From contig JAANDG010000040.1 of the NCBI GenBank assembly GCA_036852015.1, forward strand, positions 372,001 to 436,000: a DNA stretch of 64,000 bases, given 5' to 3'. Shown one piece after another: positions 30,883 to 44,163 of the stretch. The notes under the pieces are model-generated. The model worked only from the letters and a program-made list of their open reading frames with translations, searched no databases and was not told the DNA's origin. The translations under genes and the position numbers were made by a program. Position 1 is the stretch's first letter; every line of letters starts with the position of its first letter. The stretch comes from Pelodera strongyloides (lineage: Eukaryota > Nematoda > Chromadorea > Rhabditida > Rhabditidae).

Positions 30883-31220
30883 TATCCAGCGCTTGGTAAA
30901 ATACGGTCTTAATGTTTAGAAAATAATGTTTAGAACATCGCCACTGACATTTCGTGTTCCAGACCGCTTAGCAAAATGGTTTCTCGATAAAGAACCGATA
31001 AGTCGGGTTTATATTAAATATTTTTTATTATTATTATTAAAAAAATTATATATTCCTAGCTGTCGCCGTTTAAAATAACATGTACCTGTATCTTGACCGA
31101 TTTTTTCTCGTTTTCTATATTCACGTCATTTTCTGTGGAATGTTTGCGTCGTTGTTGCCTTATGGGGCACCCACGGCCTAGTGTGGTACCCATCCTGGAA
31201 TATTTCAGTGCTATGCAAAA

Positions 31221-31388
31221 TTAAAGCGAAATACCGGCCCCATTTTGAAACACATTGAAACATCAATCGTATGCAGACTATGCAAATTTATATAACAAAA
31301 ATCGAGCTAAATTCGAGCAACGTTGCATAAATGCGTAAGAACTGAGCTATCCACGATGCGTTTCAAAAACCGGCTGTATTGCTCTTTG
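31221..31388. mobile_element. CCGG foldback MITE (family A)
   Basis: Left end clear, right end decayed to GGCTGTATTGCTCTTTG. Confidence 0.65.
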
Positions 31389-32622
31389 TTAAATAACGCA
31401 ACAGACGGCTAGGAATATAGTAAAGGGAAAAAAATAAGAGGGAGGTAGAATGAGGTTACCTCGACGAGAGTTTCAGGTACATCATAGACAAGGATTTTAG
31501 TTTTTTTTTTCAAGGACTAGTAAGCGTGATAATAACTATTAATAACTAATAGGACACAGACAAACCTGCTACTGGTATCCTTTAGACTATGCATCAGGTT
31601 ACGGTATTTTTATCTAGCGACTAAGAGCTTCGAGTTTTAAAGTTCGAGTCTCTGAAAGGAGTGACTTATGGAGGCGTTCTGCTTTACAGTAGTTTTGCTC
31701 AAATCTCCTTTTCGCCCACGAAAACGCAGCACGCAGTTCTCCAACAACGAAGTTGTACTTATATTGCTGTGCAAGTTGCACTTACGACTACATAGTATAA
31801 GAACTCTTGAAATCGTTCATTGTAATAATTACAAAGCTAATTGTAAGAACTCCCACACACATATTCATCGAGTGCATACGCTGTTCTCATTCTATTCTAT
31901 TTACCAGAACGTATCAGACTTGCCCTAAAAAGGACACCGCACTTCACCAAAAGAGCTATACGTGGTACGTGCTACTATGCTAGGTCTGCAAATTTTCCGA
32001 ACCGCTCGACGGTCCTAGAAAGAAAATTAGGTAATACAGTAAATAGTTAACAACTGATTTTCTTGCTTCGTTATAGATGAGCAACGCATCTACTGCTCCA
32101 TAGAAGTTGTTCCGATTTAAATTTCCACTACACAAAGCAGATCGGGTCAATTTTTTTTTGATTATTCTACCATCTTGAAAATGGAGACGCTGATAACGCA
32201 CAAATTATTAGTACAATGAGAACAGTACTAGTTCAGGTCAACTTGGGTGCACTACGTGGATAATCTAAACGAAACACTTTTTGTTCTTTTGGCCCAATCA
32301 TGCGTTGTTGTACAATTCCAAGAAAGAACTGAACAGCGTTAATGATGCTCTATTCTACATACTTCACGGTGTCGTGCACATACATATTTATAGTAAAACT
32401 TCTACTCAAAATGGGTTCTACGTCTACGACAACAACTAAACATCAGGCACTTTCGCAACAGAAAATTTCACACTGGTCTAAGTTTGCTTGAGCCAGAAAA
32501 ATAATTGAAATAACAGTAAAATAAATAAAATAAACCGAATTTACTCTGGCAAATTAATTCGATCGAATAATACCATGTTCGAAAAAAATGAATTACATCC
32601 CGTAATTTGGTGGTCCTGAACA

Positions 32623-32792
32623 TTAAAGCGAAATGCTGGTCTCTTTGGAAAATTTGCATATGATAAGCAAGTCCTATGTATCCTATGCTAATTTTGTACG
32701 ATTGCCGTGGACGATCGTACAAAATTAGCATAGGATACATAGGATTTGCTTATCATATGCAAATTTTCCAAAGGGACTGGCATTTTGCTTTA
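32623..32792. mobile_element. Family B foldback MITE
   Basis: Complete palindrome with the centre TTTTGTACGATTGCCGTGG. It abuts the family C copy next to it through a shared TTTAAA. Confidence 0.85.
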
Positions 32793-32967
32793 AAGCCGTA
32801 TGGTATGGTACATACTTTGGAAAGATACGCATACCCTGTGCCTGTGTTGCCTGTGTGTCCTATGTAAATTTGATGCCGGAAGCTTACACAATTTGTATAG
32901 AATACCTAGGAATAGGAAATGCGTATTATATGCAAATTTCCCAAAGTAGGTACAATACGGCTTTAAA
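32789..32967. mobile_element. Family C foldback MITE
   Basis: TTAAAGCCGTATGG at left and GTAGGTACAATACGGCTTTAA at right. It shares the TTAA junction with the family B copy. Confidence 0.75.
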
Positions 32968-34207
32968 GATTCGTCTAACTTGGTTCACGGTGAAACGATC
33001 AGTGGCATAACAAATGTAAAAAGAATTTACGTGTAGTTCTTTGACTTATATTTAGTAACTCAATTTGGAAATCCAATTGTTTTCTGATTTTCTGAAATTG
33101 GAAAAAAGCCGGCGTTTGACAACAAAACACTTTCTTTATTTCATAAAACCCTTTCGCAAAAATTGTTCTGTAAAATTTTTATAAACAACCACCCACTGAA
33201 CAATTACTGTACTCAAAAACTATAAGACGAAAATATCTGAATATCAAATAAAAACTTTTAGCTAAGAAAAATCAATTACGCGTCCGATGGGGTTGACCGG
33301 CCCTTAATTAAAAGCTAAGTTCTTGTGCAAGCATTAGATTAATCAAAGATCTATACTTATACATTATAATATGATTACAGTAAGCTTGCAAAAATTGCAT
33401 TATAGGGCTGCTGATAATCATGCAGTTTCCACGGACATACAAAAAAAATCAAACATTACAATAATAATGCCAGTTACTGTTTTCAGTTGGGAATAGCGAT
33501 GGTTCCATGAGCCACTTTGGTCATTTGAGAGAGTATAGGGTACCAGCCGGCTACGCCGCCCGAGACGACTTTCTATTTTATGTATACGTGAAACGTGGAT
33601 TCAAAAGTAGTTACAAAAAATTAGAGTATGGATCATATGCAAAAATCCTCTCGTTATTCTTTTTGTTGCTCTAGATCTGCATGTTCTTGGTAGTTTTTTT
33701 CGTAGTACTTTGAGCGCCGCCAACTCGCACGGCTGATACGGCACACGCATTCCATATATGCAGCTTTTTTCGGGCTTTTGTGAGAGGGGCGCTCGGGATG
33801 TGAGATGGGTCAGTGCATGGGAACATGAACTACTGAACCAACCCTACTTCCTGAGCGTAACGCACATCATCCAAACGTACAAACAAACGCACAAACAAAC
33901 AAACAAAGCTCCCAACTTTATATAATAAGATAGGGTAGCCATAGGATGGGTAATTGTACATGTGACTGCACGACTGCACGACTGCAAAATTGACTGCAGC
34001 CACCCGTTGACTGCAGAATTTGGGACTGCAGAGAAATTGCCTGGTATAGGATCCCAGTTTGACAAGAAAAGGGACAATAATCATTAGCGTGGCCTGGTAC
34101 CTGGTAAAATAATACGGTGTACTATTTTGCCATTCTGTGCCGAAAATACCCTTATGAGAACAGAATATACTTGGTCTTTCTCCTGGAAATCCGACTGGGT
34201 TCTGGGG

Positions 34208-34392
34208 CGCGCAGAGCGCGGCAGAACGCGTACGGTACGGTATCCTTCGCGTACGCGTTACGAGTACGGTATCCTTCGCGTACGCGTTACGGTATCCTTT
34301 GCGTACGCGTTACGAGTACGGTATCCTTCGCGTACGCGTTACGGTATCCTTCGCGTACGCGTTACGAGTACGGTACGCGGCGCTCTGCGCGG
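34208..34392. repeat. GC-rich tandem repeat (GTATCCTTCGCGTACGCGTTACG units)
   Basis: About six units of 23-29 bp, flanked by GCGCAGAGCGCGGC on the left and GCGGCGCTCTGCGCGG on the right as an inverted border. The open frames across it (Arg/Tyr-rich repeats) follow the repeat and are not genes. Confidence 0.8.
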
Positions 34393-35376
34393 GACAAGAA
34401 GAGTTCGAAAAACCGAATTGCAAGAACACACGGAAACAAACAGTTGACCGTAACCAAAAGTTTTAAGTTGTAAATAATGAATATGATGAAGTATTTATTC
34501 TATACATGAACTGACTATCTGTTTCCACTAGTCTATCTGTTTTTGTGGAAAACGACGAATTTTTTCGTATCTTATGAATATGAATATGCTATTGCTCCTC
34601 AGTAAGCCTAACGCAACAAGTCAAAAACGAACTAGACAAATACAGTATTATTAAGGAACGTAGTTAGTCTCTCATCAAATAATTATTATTGTTAGGTAAA
34701 ATATGATTTTATGTAACAAATGTCAATTAGTAATGCTTTAGTTGATTCGAACAAAGCGTAAACAAGTCACTCAGTGTTTACAAAACTTAATTTTCTTTCT
34801 CATGGGATTTTCTTATAGTTTTTTTCGTATCCGGATATCTAGCAAAATAAAGAAATATTGTGAACAATAACATTCCCGAACAAAAGCCAATATGCTCTGT
34901 AAATGAAAAGTAAACTAGAAAGTATTCATAGGAAAGATATTATTCTCAAAAGTAGTTTCTTTACAATAAGTTTGCTGCGGGGCTTGGAAAGGGCGCATTT
35001 GCTGACAATAAGCATGATTGCCTATAACGGCTAACAACATAGACACCATTTTAGTCCAGAACGAAAATGATTAATAATTTATCTGGTGTTTACGCTCTGA
35101 ACTTGAACTAAATGAGATTGTTACACAGGTCTAAAGTACCCAAGTTTGAGAGGTTAGAGAAAAGGCTAGTTGAGAGAATTGCAAACTACAGATGCTAATG
35201 TTATGCTAATGTTAAACTGCCTTGTTAGTGCTAAATGTTATACCTCCCTATACCGTAGCAGAGTAGGTAAATGTGTATGTAATATGTTTGGACTTGACGC
35301 TGACGTCTTATGTATTGTACTGTATTTTGATCTCATTTGGGTTTATGTACTTCCCCACCACATCAATCTTTACATC

Positions 35377-35555
35377 TTTGAAGCGATATGCCGGCCGGTT
35401 TTTGAAACGCATCCTGGATAAGTGATTTCTTAGGTATTTATGTTAATTTACTCGAATTTAGCTCGATTTTTTATTCTAATTTATGTTCATTTGCATAAGC
35501 TGCAAGTGCGGGTCTACTCGATGTGTTTCAAAAACCGGCCGGTATTTCGCTTTAA
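35377..35555. mobile_element. CCGG foldback MITE (family A)
   Basis: Both termini present; left end slightly altered (TTTGAAGCGATATGCCGGCC). Confidence 0.8.
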
Positions 35556-35857
35556 TGTGTTTAATAAGCTATCAACCCTTTGTCTTTACCAAACCCCATC
35601 TCAAACCCCTTGTTTGTTTTGAGATACCGGAACCTCTTCATGCGCTCCATTTCTTTGCATGCATGATGCGTTTTCTATTCTTCCGCGGTGAAAAAAGCTT
35701 ATTATCGTGACCCTCGCTAGGTCTGCAGGCCTGCCCGGAGGCTATTTGGGTTTCGGCTCTGATAGCGGGCTTAACGCGGGCTTATTTCTATACCGGAGGT
35801 GGCCAGTCTCTTTCTGTAAGTGAGACAGGGGTCTGAAACCAAGGATACCTTTACCTC

Positions 35858-35859
<2 letters not shown>

Positions 35860-35905
<46 letters not shown>

Positions 35906-35912
35906 TCTCTCT
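35860..35912. repeat. (CT)n microsatellite
   Basis: CT dinucleotide run of about 40 bp with a short CCCTCTCTCT extension. Confidence 0.9.
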
Positions 35913-36177
35913 ATGTCTTATTTACGTAGTCTCGCAAGTTGATACTATTGTTCTAGAGGTTCTACGCGCACTGTAAGCTTATCTAGCGCAATATTGTTTG
36001 AAGTAACACACAGACACCGCGCATCACCCCTTATGCAATGGACTTGTATATGCAACAAATGTAAATCAATAATTCCAAATCTTCTTGGTATTGATTGCAT
36101 TTGTTAATTGGAATATCTTACTGTAACTCCAATCTCATACTTTATAATTCTTTTCATTGGATGTTTGGCTAAAAATC

Positions 36178-36201
36178 GTAGGCTTAGGCTTAGGCTTATG
36201 T
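36178..36201. repeat. Interstitial telomere-like repeat (TTAGGC)
   Basis: Three to four TTAGGC-type hexamers in tandem. Confidence 0.75.
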
Positions 36202-36339
36202 TACAATTAGTTCCTACTAAAACCTGCTCGTTGCTATTTCTAAGATTCGCATTATTTCTTGTACATGTCCATCAACTACATATTTTCATATCAGAACAGT
36301 AAAGTATGTATGTAATTGTGGTAAAGATAGAGAGTGAGA

Positions 36340-36372
<33 letters not shown>

Positions 36373-36894
36373 ACATCTTTCTATATTTGAAGACCCTTTT
36401 TGGACATCGTAGAACGTTTTTACACTCAAAACTCGTGCTGAAGCACTGGTTTTGAAGAGCTACGCAAATGCTGAACACATCTAAAAACAGAGGGTCACTT
36501 ACACGCGAACGCGCACAAACTCCGAGCTCTTATTCTAGCTTATATATATTGCTTATACATATTGGTCTCATGTTGATCGTTATCATATAGAAAATAAACC
36601 CCACTATTTATTATGACCATTTCCATGCAATTTCAAGCGGTATAACGGCCGGTTTTTGAAACTTATGCCGTCGATGTATCCCTATGTAGTGTATGCGCTC
36701 AATATTGCGCGATTTTTATGCTAATTTTATTGATTTTCATACAACATATAGGAAAGTACAGTTGGCCAGAATACTTTTCGAAAATCGGCCATTATATTAT
36801 GTTCATCTACCACAAGTTCTTTATCGTTGTCATCGCCTATCAGTTTAGGGGGGATTTCGCTGTTGCGTTGCGTGTATTATTATTCCATACCAGT

Positions 36895-37142
36895 GGGCTC
36901 ACGCCGCCTGAGGCGAATTACATGGAAATATGAAATAAGATTGGTTTAGCATGAGCATACTTATATACAAAGCTTCAAACGTATCATAAGAAATTCACAT
37001 AGTAGGAAACAATTGCGTATGCATACTTCGATATTGAGCTGCGAAACTCTTTTTATACGTATACCCGAACACGAAATTTGCATTTCCGTAACGCACATCG
37101 GTATGCAAATTACCCTAAAGTTACTCTTTTATATAATAAGAT
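36895..37142. repeat. Dispersed repeat of about 235 bp, copy 2
   Basis: Same orientation as the copy at 30645-30882, with small insertions (for example GTATA before CCCGAACACG). A related start, CGGCTACGCCGCCCGAGACG, occurs alone near 33550. Confidence 0.7.
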
Positions 37143-37929
37143 ACTTGTTTTCATATTTTATTACATTTCTTTGCTTTCTATTAGCATCGTTACAACTAGT
37201 AATTCTTTAATTCTGGTTCAGGTTTATTCAAAAATTCCCTCTTTTTGTTTTGACTTCCAATCATTCATCGTACTGTACCCGGGAATTGAGAAAAAATGCT
37301 AGCGATTGTACAATATACGTTTCACAAATCAGGTGCCATATCGCTTTAAACTATGCAGTAGAGCCTTGACTTTGACTAGGAGTACGATGTCCTATTTATT
37401 TGTTCAGCGTGCCCTCATCAATGTCTAGCGCATGGCGTTACATCACTACTTATTCTTGACCTCATTACTATGGAGTCCCGTCAGTGCAGGGGTAAGGTTT
37501 GCAATTATCTGAGCAATTAATAATTAGCACTTTCTTCTTACGGTAAGGCATGCAATTACTTGAACAATAACTAATTCCTACTGTACTTTCTTCTCTCCAC
37601 TTGATTGTTCAAACATCGCGTTTTAGTAAGCCTTTATGTATTAAACGGCCAATTATCTAGCTAATTTCCTATTTTTTTATGTACATAGTTAGAAGAAAAA
37701 ATTAATTCAAATGTTCTATTTGCTATTTCTTTCCATATAATATGAAGAGACAGTTTTCCATTGCGCGATAATTATTGAATTATTGTGCAAAGAGCAGAAC
37801 GATGATTGAAATTTCCAAAAAACGTCAGGGAACCTCGAGGTTACTCTATAGAGCCCAATTAAATTTAAATTAATCCAATCGCAGAAATCGTTTCCCAGAA
37901 CAGCACATTAAATGTTGTCAACAAAAAAA

Positions 37930-38070
37930 AAATTGGTGACTGGTCACTGAACATTTGGTGACCATATGGTGACCAGTTGAGGACGGTTTTCGAAAAAAAA
38001 AATTGGTTACCGCAGAGCCACCAAGTTATCACTAAATGCAAAAAAAATCCAAGGAACCGTCACCAAATAC
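37930..38070. repeat. 'GTCACCAAATGGT' repeat block, copy 3
   Basis: GGTGACTGGTCACTG and CATTTGGTGACCATATGGTGACC-type words at left, and AACCGTCACCAAATACG at the right end. Confidence 0.5.
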
Positions 38071-38186
38071 GTTCCTCCGTTTACTACATATGATGATTGA
38101 AGCTAGCATTGGAAAATTGGAAAATTTATCAGTTGACCAAAATTTGAAAAATATTAGGGAACTGCTTAATTAATACGTAATTGCAG

Positions 38187-38857
38187 GCGGAATTCGACGA
38201 TCTCGATGGCGAATCACATATTTATTGGCACAGGTAACTGATCCAAAGTTTAATGGAAAATTTTTACGGCTCCAGATTACGTAGTTTGCGCAGGGCTACA
38301 TTTCCAGCTTATTTCCGAAAACTACGTTCCCATATATTATATGCAAATGAAGATAATTAGTCGAAAAATCGCGCGTATCGTGCATATACTACATGGGATG
38401 GGAATACACTAATACAGTATACAACATACCATCCGGATGTTATATGACTTTAAAGCGAAATACGAAATACTAGCAGTTGTTTGAAACGCATCGAGTACAC
38501 CAGTATTCTTGTGCAGCTTATGCACATGACCATAAAATAGAATAAAAAATCGAGCTAAATTCGAGCAAATTAGCATAAATATGTAAGAAGTCAGTTGTCC
38601 ACGATGCGTTTCAAAAACCGGCCGGTATTTCGCTTTAAAATTTAAGATCTAGTAAACTAGTATAGTAAGCTCTTCAGGTGGCCTTACAATTAGAAATTAG
38701 AAGCGAGCTCTAGCGGAAGCGAAGCGGAAACGAAAGAGCTGTATAATAACGAAGGAACATATTTCTAGGTACAACGTTCTCGTTCAACCGCCGCCGCCAC
38801 CCGACCGAAATCAAGCCGGACGACTGACATTTAGATCACGGAGAAGGGAAACATACG
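38187..38857 (+). CDS. Exon-like pair, partial unknown gene
   Basis: Two segments with acceptor and donor sites join in phase. The first is 38187-38233 (after TTGCAG, before GTAACT), reading AEFDDLDGESHIYWH. The second is 38769-38857 (after TTTCTAG, before GTAGGT), reading YNVLVQPPPPPDRNQAGRLT then FRSRRRETY. The composition is clearly less AT-rich than the surroundings. A third segment after 43001 could follow in phase but ends at TAG after about 34 codons and is weak. No upstream start found and no family recognised. It may be a gene relic or chance. Confidence 0.3.
38450..38638. mobile_element. CCGG foldback MITE (family A)
   Basis: Complete copy; lies inside the intron of the exon-like pair 38187/38769. 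Confidence 0.8.
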
Positions 38858-39351
38858 GTAGGTCTTGCACTTCTGTTACTTTTTCAATATTCAGTAACTT
38901 GCTCAGTATGTAATATTGGAAATATTGTATACTGATGGTATCTCGGATGTTTATATCATTCTCAATTATTTCGTCATTTTAATTGTTCTTGGCTATGCTA
39001 TGTAGTATACGCATTATATTCTGACTCACACCTCTTTAAAAAAGATAAAGATAAAGAGTACCGGGCTATACCAACCCGGTGCACCGTTTCTGCACACCTC
39101 TTGACTGGTTTGTAATTGAATTGTTATCTATGGCGACTTCACCACTGTGTGAATTTTACGTAAATCCGAACTCATCAATTGTTGCAAAAGGCGGCTCTCA
39201 TGATTTATCTGGTTTCTGAACAAATGAGCACACTTAAATTTTGATTCGGCGAAAATTTTTGAGCATTTTCAATCTCTAAAGATGAGGTTTGGATTGCTTG
39301 AGGGTGTGTGCGGCAGTCTAGTGTGGACTAGCACTTGAAAACTTCAATAGT

Positions 39352-39518
39352 TTAAAGCGAAATATCGGCCGGTTTTTGAAACACGTCGGGTTCACCAGCT
39401 TTCTTATGTAGCAAATTCGAATAAAAAATCGAGCTGAATTCGAGCAACGTTGCCTAACTAAATACGTAAGATTAGCTGTCCACGATGCGTTTCAAAAACC
39501 GACCGTATTTCGCTTTAA
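39352..39518. mobile_element. CCGG foldback MITE (family A)
   Basis: Both termini intact, core shortened on the left side. Confidence 0.8.
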
Positions 39519-39559
39519 AAAAATTCTATGGGCCTGTAAGAATATAAATCATGAATTCA

Positions 39560-39656
39560 TTCAAAAATCGGGCTAAATTCGAGTAAATTAGCATAAATAC
39601 GTAAGAATTCAGTTGTCCGCGATGCCTTTCAAAAACCGGCCGGTATCTTGCTTTAA
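39560..39656. mobile_element. CCGG foldback MITE (family A), right part
   Basis: Right arm and part of the core only, ending CCGGTATCTTGCTTTAA. Confidence 0.7.
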
Positions 39657-40109
39657 TAAAATAAACAATCCCTGAGTAGCTGATGATGTGTTATGCGCAA
39701 ACAGGGAAAGGGCGAGAACTGGGAAAAGTGAATAGAAAATATTACCACCATATTTATACTTATACACAGCATATTATTGTGAAAGATAAATAAGTATGGT
39801 TCGAAATAATTCAAGTACTGTCTCGTGTAGTTGGTGTTGGTAAATTTGGTGAATGGCTCATGTTATGTTTTAAAAAAACACGCTTCATCTATTTTAAAAA
39901 TTCAAAGTAATACATGAGTTTTGTCATAAATACAGTATAGGTATACAATATAAAGCCACAAAAATTAAAATGAATGATAATTTTTGAATATTCCATTCAG
40001 CTACGATACAATGTAACACATTAGATGACACACCGGTGTATAGTAGATTATGTAAATGTAAATGTCTCGTGTGCAATTTACCGTAATTTTGAATAATTCT
40101 TTTGAACTT

Positions 40110-40290
40110 TATTATAGAAAATGTGCCATGCTGTGACAAAAACGAGGCGAGAATGCACAATGCATGCACTCTCGGAAAAATGGTCCCGTGGCTACCTGCC
40201 GCAAAAACTGCCTGTAGATATTCTCGTGTAGTTCCAATGTATGGTAAATTTTTCGATACTTGGAAGCAAAACAAAAAAAAAAGGCAAATT
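40110..40290. repeat. 'TTCTCGTGTAGTTCCAA' foldback relative
   Basis: Contains AAAAACTGCCTGTAGATATT and GTAAATTTTTCGATACTTGG, shared with 44510-44600 and in part with 53040-53096. Confidence 0.5.
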
Positions 40291-41909
40291 TTAACCTAAG
40301 CGTGCTTGGCCAGCTGACTAATTTTCAATGATGCACAAGTTACAGTACAATAATTTATGTTTACAATTAGCTGAAAAAAATAAATGCACACTAATTCAGT
40401 AAGGCTGAGCCTTTGGATAATAAACAAATGGATAAAAAGATAACGAATGTTAGAGATATCCTTGACTTGACTATGCATTGGCCGTGCACTTTGCGTAGCC
40501 AATGGACTGGAAAAAATACTCAATTATCTATAAGGATAATCTAAAGCTAATTAGGCCCTTATTGTGTCGCGTTCTACCAAAACAATTAAGAAATTCAGCA
40601 GAACAAAGATTAAGCCGCTCAAACACCAAATGGGGCCCAATAATAAATAGTAATTCATTGTTAAGTGGGCACATAAATTACATTCACAAAAATGGGCAGA
40701 AGAATCAGAGCGTAGTTTAGGAAACTCATTGTCTATGATACATGTTATTTTCTCATTAATAGACAAATGCAAATTTACGTGAATCTCTGTAATTTTTCGG
40801 TCAGGAGCTAGAATTAGATAGGGATCAGATAGAATATTAAAGGGAGTGTTTTCCTTTTCAAAGCACTGGATGTTTCAATATTGTTTCTTGAGAAAGGTTT
40901 CGTATGTGATAAACTGTTTTCCTTTTTTTTTGCAAAAATTAATTTAGAAATAATAAGCCCAGTCCCTTCACCGAACGAACACATTTTCGACTGAATTTGA
41001 TTATTATTATTATAGTTGCAGCAGTTGAAAACACCTGAGACCTGACGCATTACGTTCGAAGAATCAGATGCAAATTACTTTTGCTGGAAATTATTTATTT
41101 ATTCACGTTAGAGTTCAGGGTCCAGAAAGAACAGAAAGTTGTTTTTTTTAGCCTGAATCGTAGTTATATGCGCTCATTAATAATAATTCACAAGGATATA
41201 TCCTTTACTAAGGTATATTACAGTATCCTAATTAGCAGTCCTACAGAATCCTAATTAGCAGTACAGTATCCTAGTTATCAGTCCTGCTGATAAGCAATCA
41301 TTCTGGAAGAGCAAGCCTACTTTGAATGTTTTGTCATTGTGTTAGTTCAAATAGTTAGGTAGTAGACTTTTTACAGGGGCGAAAAATAAGAACCAAGTAT
41401 CTAGTTGGCGAACACCGAGTTAGAGGAAATATAACAAAGTGGTCCCAAAACACAAAATACATTTGCAAGCTTGGCGCGTGGTGTACTCGTACTACATACA
41501 CACATAAAAATATTGAAATACACACCTATTATAATTTTCAATTCGGCCCCGTATAATTAAGACAAAAAAATAATAATAGAAGAAATAAAATAAAATAAAA
41601 TAGGAGGAGGGGATGTGCGGGGCCCACAAAATAATTAATACCCACCGATTTTGGTGGTATATCGAAAAAAAGCACCCCTAAGAGCACCTCAATGTGAAGT
41701 ACAAGTGTTGTATGGTAGATTTGAAATAGAGATCTTGTCGAAAATATATGATCTCGCAAAAAATTGTTTCTCGCAACTTGCATCTTGTTCAGCAAAAAGA
41801 AAAAATATTTATGTCAAATATATGTCAAAAAGAAAAAATATTTATGTCAAATATATGTGCCTCATATATGTCAAAAGTTAATTTTGAGCAGCCTATCTGA
41901 GAAAAATCC

Positions 41910-42090
41910 TTAAAGCGAAATCCCGGCCGGTTTTGGAAACGCATCGAGTACGCTAACATTTTTATGCAGCTTATGCGAGTGAACATAAATAGAATAAAAA
42001 ATCGAGCTATATTCGAGCAAATTAGCATAAAAACGTAAGAATTCAGTTGTCCACGATGCGTTACAAAAGCCGGCCGGTATTTTCCTTTAA
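41910..42090. mobile_element. CCGG foldback MITE (family A)
   Basis: Complete copy; right terminus altered to TATTTTCCTTTAA. Confidence 0.8.
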
Positions 42091-42616
42091 AATATCCTTA
42101 AAACTGACTGACACCGTTTCATTTCTATCTGATAAAGGCCGATTCAGTTCTGTTCAGTTTATTGCGCTAATTTCCTTTTTTTCCATTTTACGCATCGTTA
42201 TTTATCTACGTTTGAGGGTTTGGTCTTGATTTCTATTGAAATCTAGAGATTCAGATTATCATGCATAAGTATTAAAGATAAATAATAATCTTTTAGAACA
42301 CGTGATTAACTTTGAATAGAAGAGTACATTCTGTCTGAAGACTAATGAGGCTGAAACAAAGTTTGTTTTGCATCGGTTCACTCCGTTAGACTTAAAGCTG
42401 CGTAAAACTGTACTGTATGCTTAACAAGAACCATAGATTAAAAAAAAAATGTCATTCATCTTCAGATCTTTGAACAGACAGAGCCCAGCGACCAGAGCAA
42501 TGCTGCGTAAGGTGTGCGAAACTGGAGCCAGTGGTTAAAGAACCAAATTCAAATAATTAGTTTTTTTACCACAATTCATTTCGTTTCAATAGAACTTGTG
42601 AAATTGTACTTTGAAC

Positions 42617-42660
42617 TCCCTTGAATAAAGGTGCACGCTCTTGAGGCGTAAAAGATTGAT
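42617..42660 (+). repeat. Retroposon-like 3' end (TTGAATAAAGGTGCACGCTC)
   Basis: Same shared end as at 26190-26225, followed by GAGGCGTAAAAGATTGATTT. Confidence 0.55.
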
Positions 42661-44163
42661 TTATTTAAAATAGAGAAGATCACGTTCTGTCTGAAGGCTA
42701 ATGAGGCCTAACCAAAGTTAGTTTTGTATGTATGGGTACACGGTACACCGCCTAAGATGTGAAGCTTATGAGTAGTAATGTGATGTTTGTTTCTCGCTGT
42801 ATCAAAACCAAAAACACACCGTGGCCAATATTCTCACTACGGTAAATAAAAGTATGTGAGACAACTGAGCGAGCAATGAACGTATTTTATTCCGTGTTGT
42901 GCTCAATCAAAACATAAATTCAATTAAATTAATGAATTATTATTATTATAATGCGGGAATCGCCCCATGAGTTCGCGAAGGAGGCCTTTCCTTTGCTACA
43001 GTAGAATTTGTGTTCTCCATGTCCATGCTCATGCCTCGCCATGTATTTGAAACGAATAGGTTTGTTTGTCCATTACGTTTTGGCCATTTTGGTCCTTAGG
43101 GTACAACCACCATTTTCCATCACTAGAAAGATCTGGAAATGGTACAGGAGTGCAAAATATGCGAGGATAACAATAAACTCAATGCTTATCCCACTGTTAG
43201 CCCTGTGCTAATTGCGCCAGTTAGTTTGCAAAGTACATCTACCTAAATCGTTATGCTACGTTTGCAATGAGGTGCCGTTCCCTGGTGAGTTGAATAATCG
43301 CTAAAAAGACAAGACACTTCACATGACAATACCTTTTGCTTCCGAATAATTCTGCACGCTTAATTCTGAATCCCCTCGGATTAAAACTCCCGTTTCCCCA
43401 CTACCGGGTACCGAGACCGGGTGTGTATTCCCAGTATTTACTGCTGTCATGGCTTCGCCCGGGGGCCAGCTAGCTGTCAAATCTTACTGTACATACCTGT
43501 CTTTACCTTTGCGGAGGGAGAGACGGAAGCCTTAATTCCCCCGGGTTCGCACCTTCCCCGGGGTAGTTTTTGTTTGATCATCAAATGCGCCAAATCGTGC
43601 ACTAAACCAATCAACGAAATATGATCATTAAGAGGGTGGGAGAGAGGGAGAGAGAGAGATCTTGGGAAAGAGAGAAAGAGAGAGAGAAGTGGAGGGGTTA
43701 GAGAGAGGATATGACTTAGGAGAGAGTTAGAGAGGGAGTAAAGTTGGAGAGAATGCGCATAGCGAACTAGAACTAGAGCGCAGACGAACACACACTCAAA
43801 TCCACCCTTTCTTTAGCGCCTCGGGCTAAGAGAGACTCAAGATATACTGTATATTTTATTGTTCAAGATTCAGAACTATTTTCTAATCGATATTTGTCTT
43901 CCACACGAGCGAATTCAACCTACATACAAATTGCATCTTCGGACATCGGACCCCCGTCCTATAATACTGTAATCATACTACTCCCTACGTATTACTACAG
44001 TACACTTGAAACCTTTTGAATTCTGAGGTACTATTGATATAGTCTACTTGCACCATTTTCTTCGGGGCCATAACCAGGTCTTTCATAAGATATTCACAAC
44101 TTGGTCGTGACTATTAGAATATAGACATAAAGAAATCGAAGTCTGGCCAAACTGTCTAGAAAA

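Larger units (their letters stand above)
29615..44163. other. Long gene-poor, repeat-rich region of about 14.5 kb
   Basis: Between the globin B start and the Kunitz/lustrin gene I see no convincing complete gene. The region holds about ten CCGG foldbacks, other foldback families, CT/GA microsatellites and two copies of a 235-bp dispersed repeat. Only the exon-like pair at 38187-38857 suggests coding. The stretches 33000-34200, 34400-35370, 37150-37900 and 42250-43600 show nothing I can name beyond AT-rich sequence and short simple repeats. Confidence 0.5.

Noticed and set aside
34117..34473. Overlapping Arg/Tyr-rich frames
   Set aside because: Translation of a GC-rich tandem repeat.
36633..36790. 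Further CCGG foldback copy
   Set aside because: Only GGCCGGTTTTTGAAAC and a vague mirror remain; too diverged to call with confidence.
43008..43211. 67-aa hydrophobic frame and a possible third exon after 43001
   Set aside because: Phase fits the 38769 exon but it stops after about 34 codons with no homology; chance cannot be excluded.
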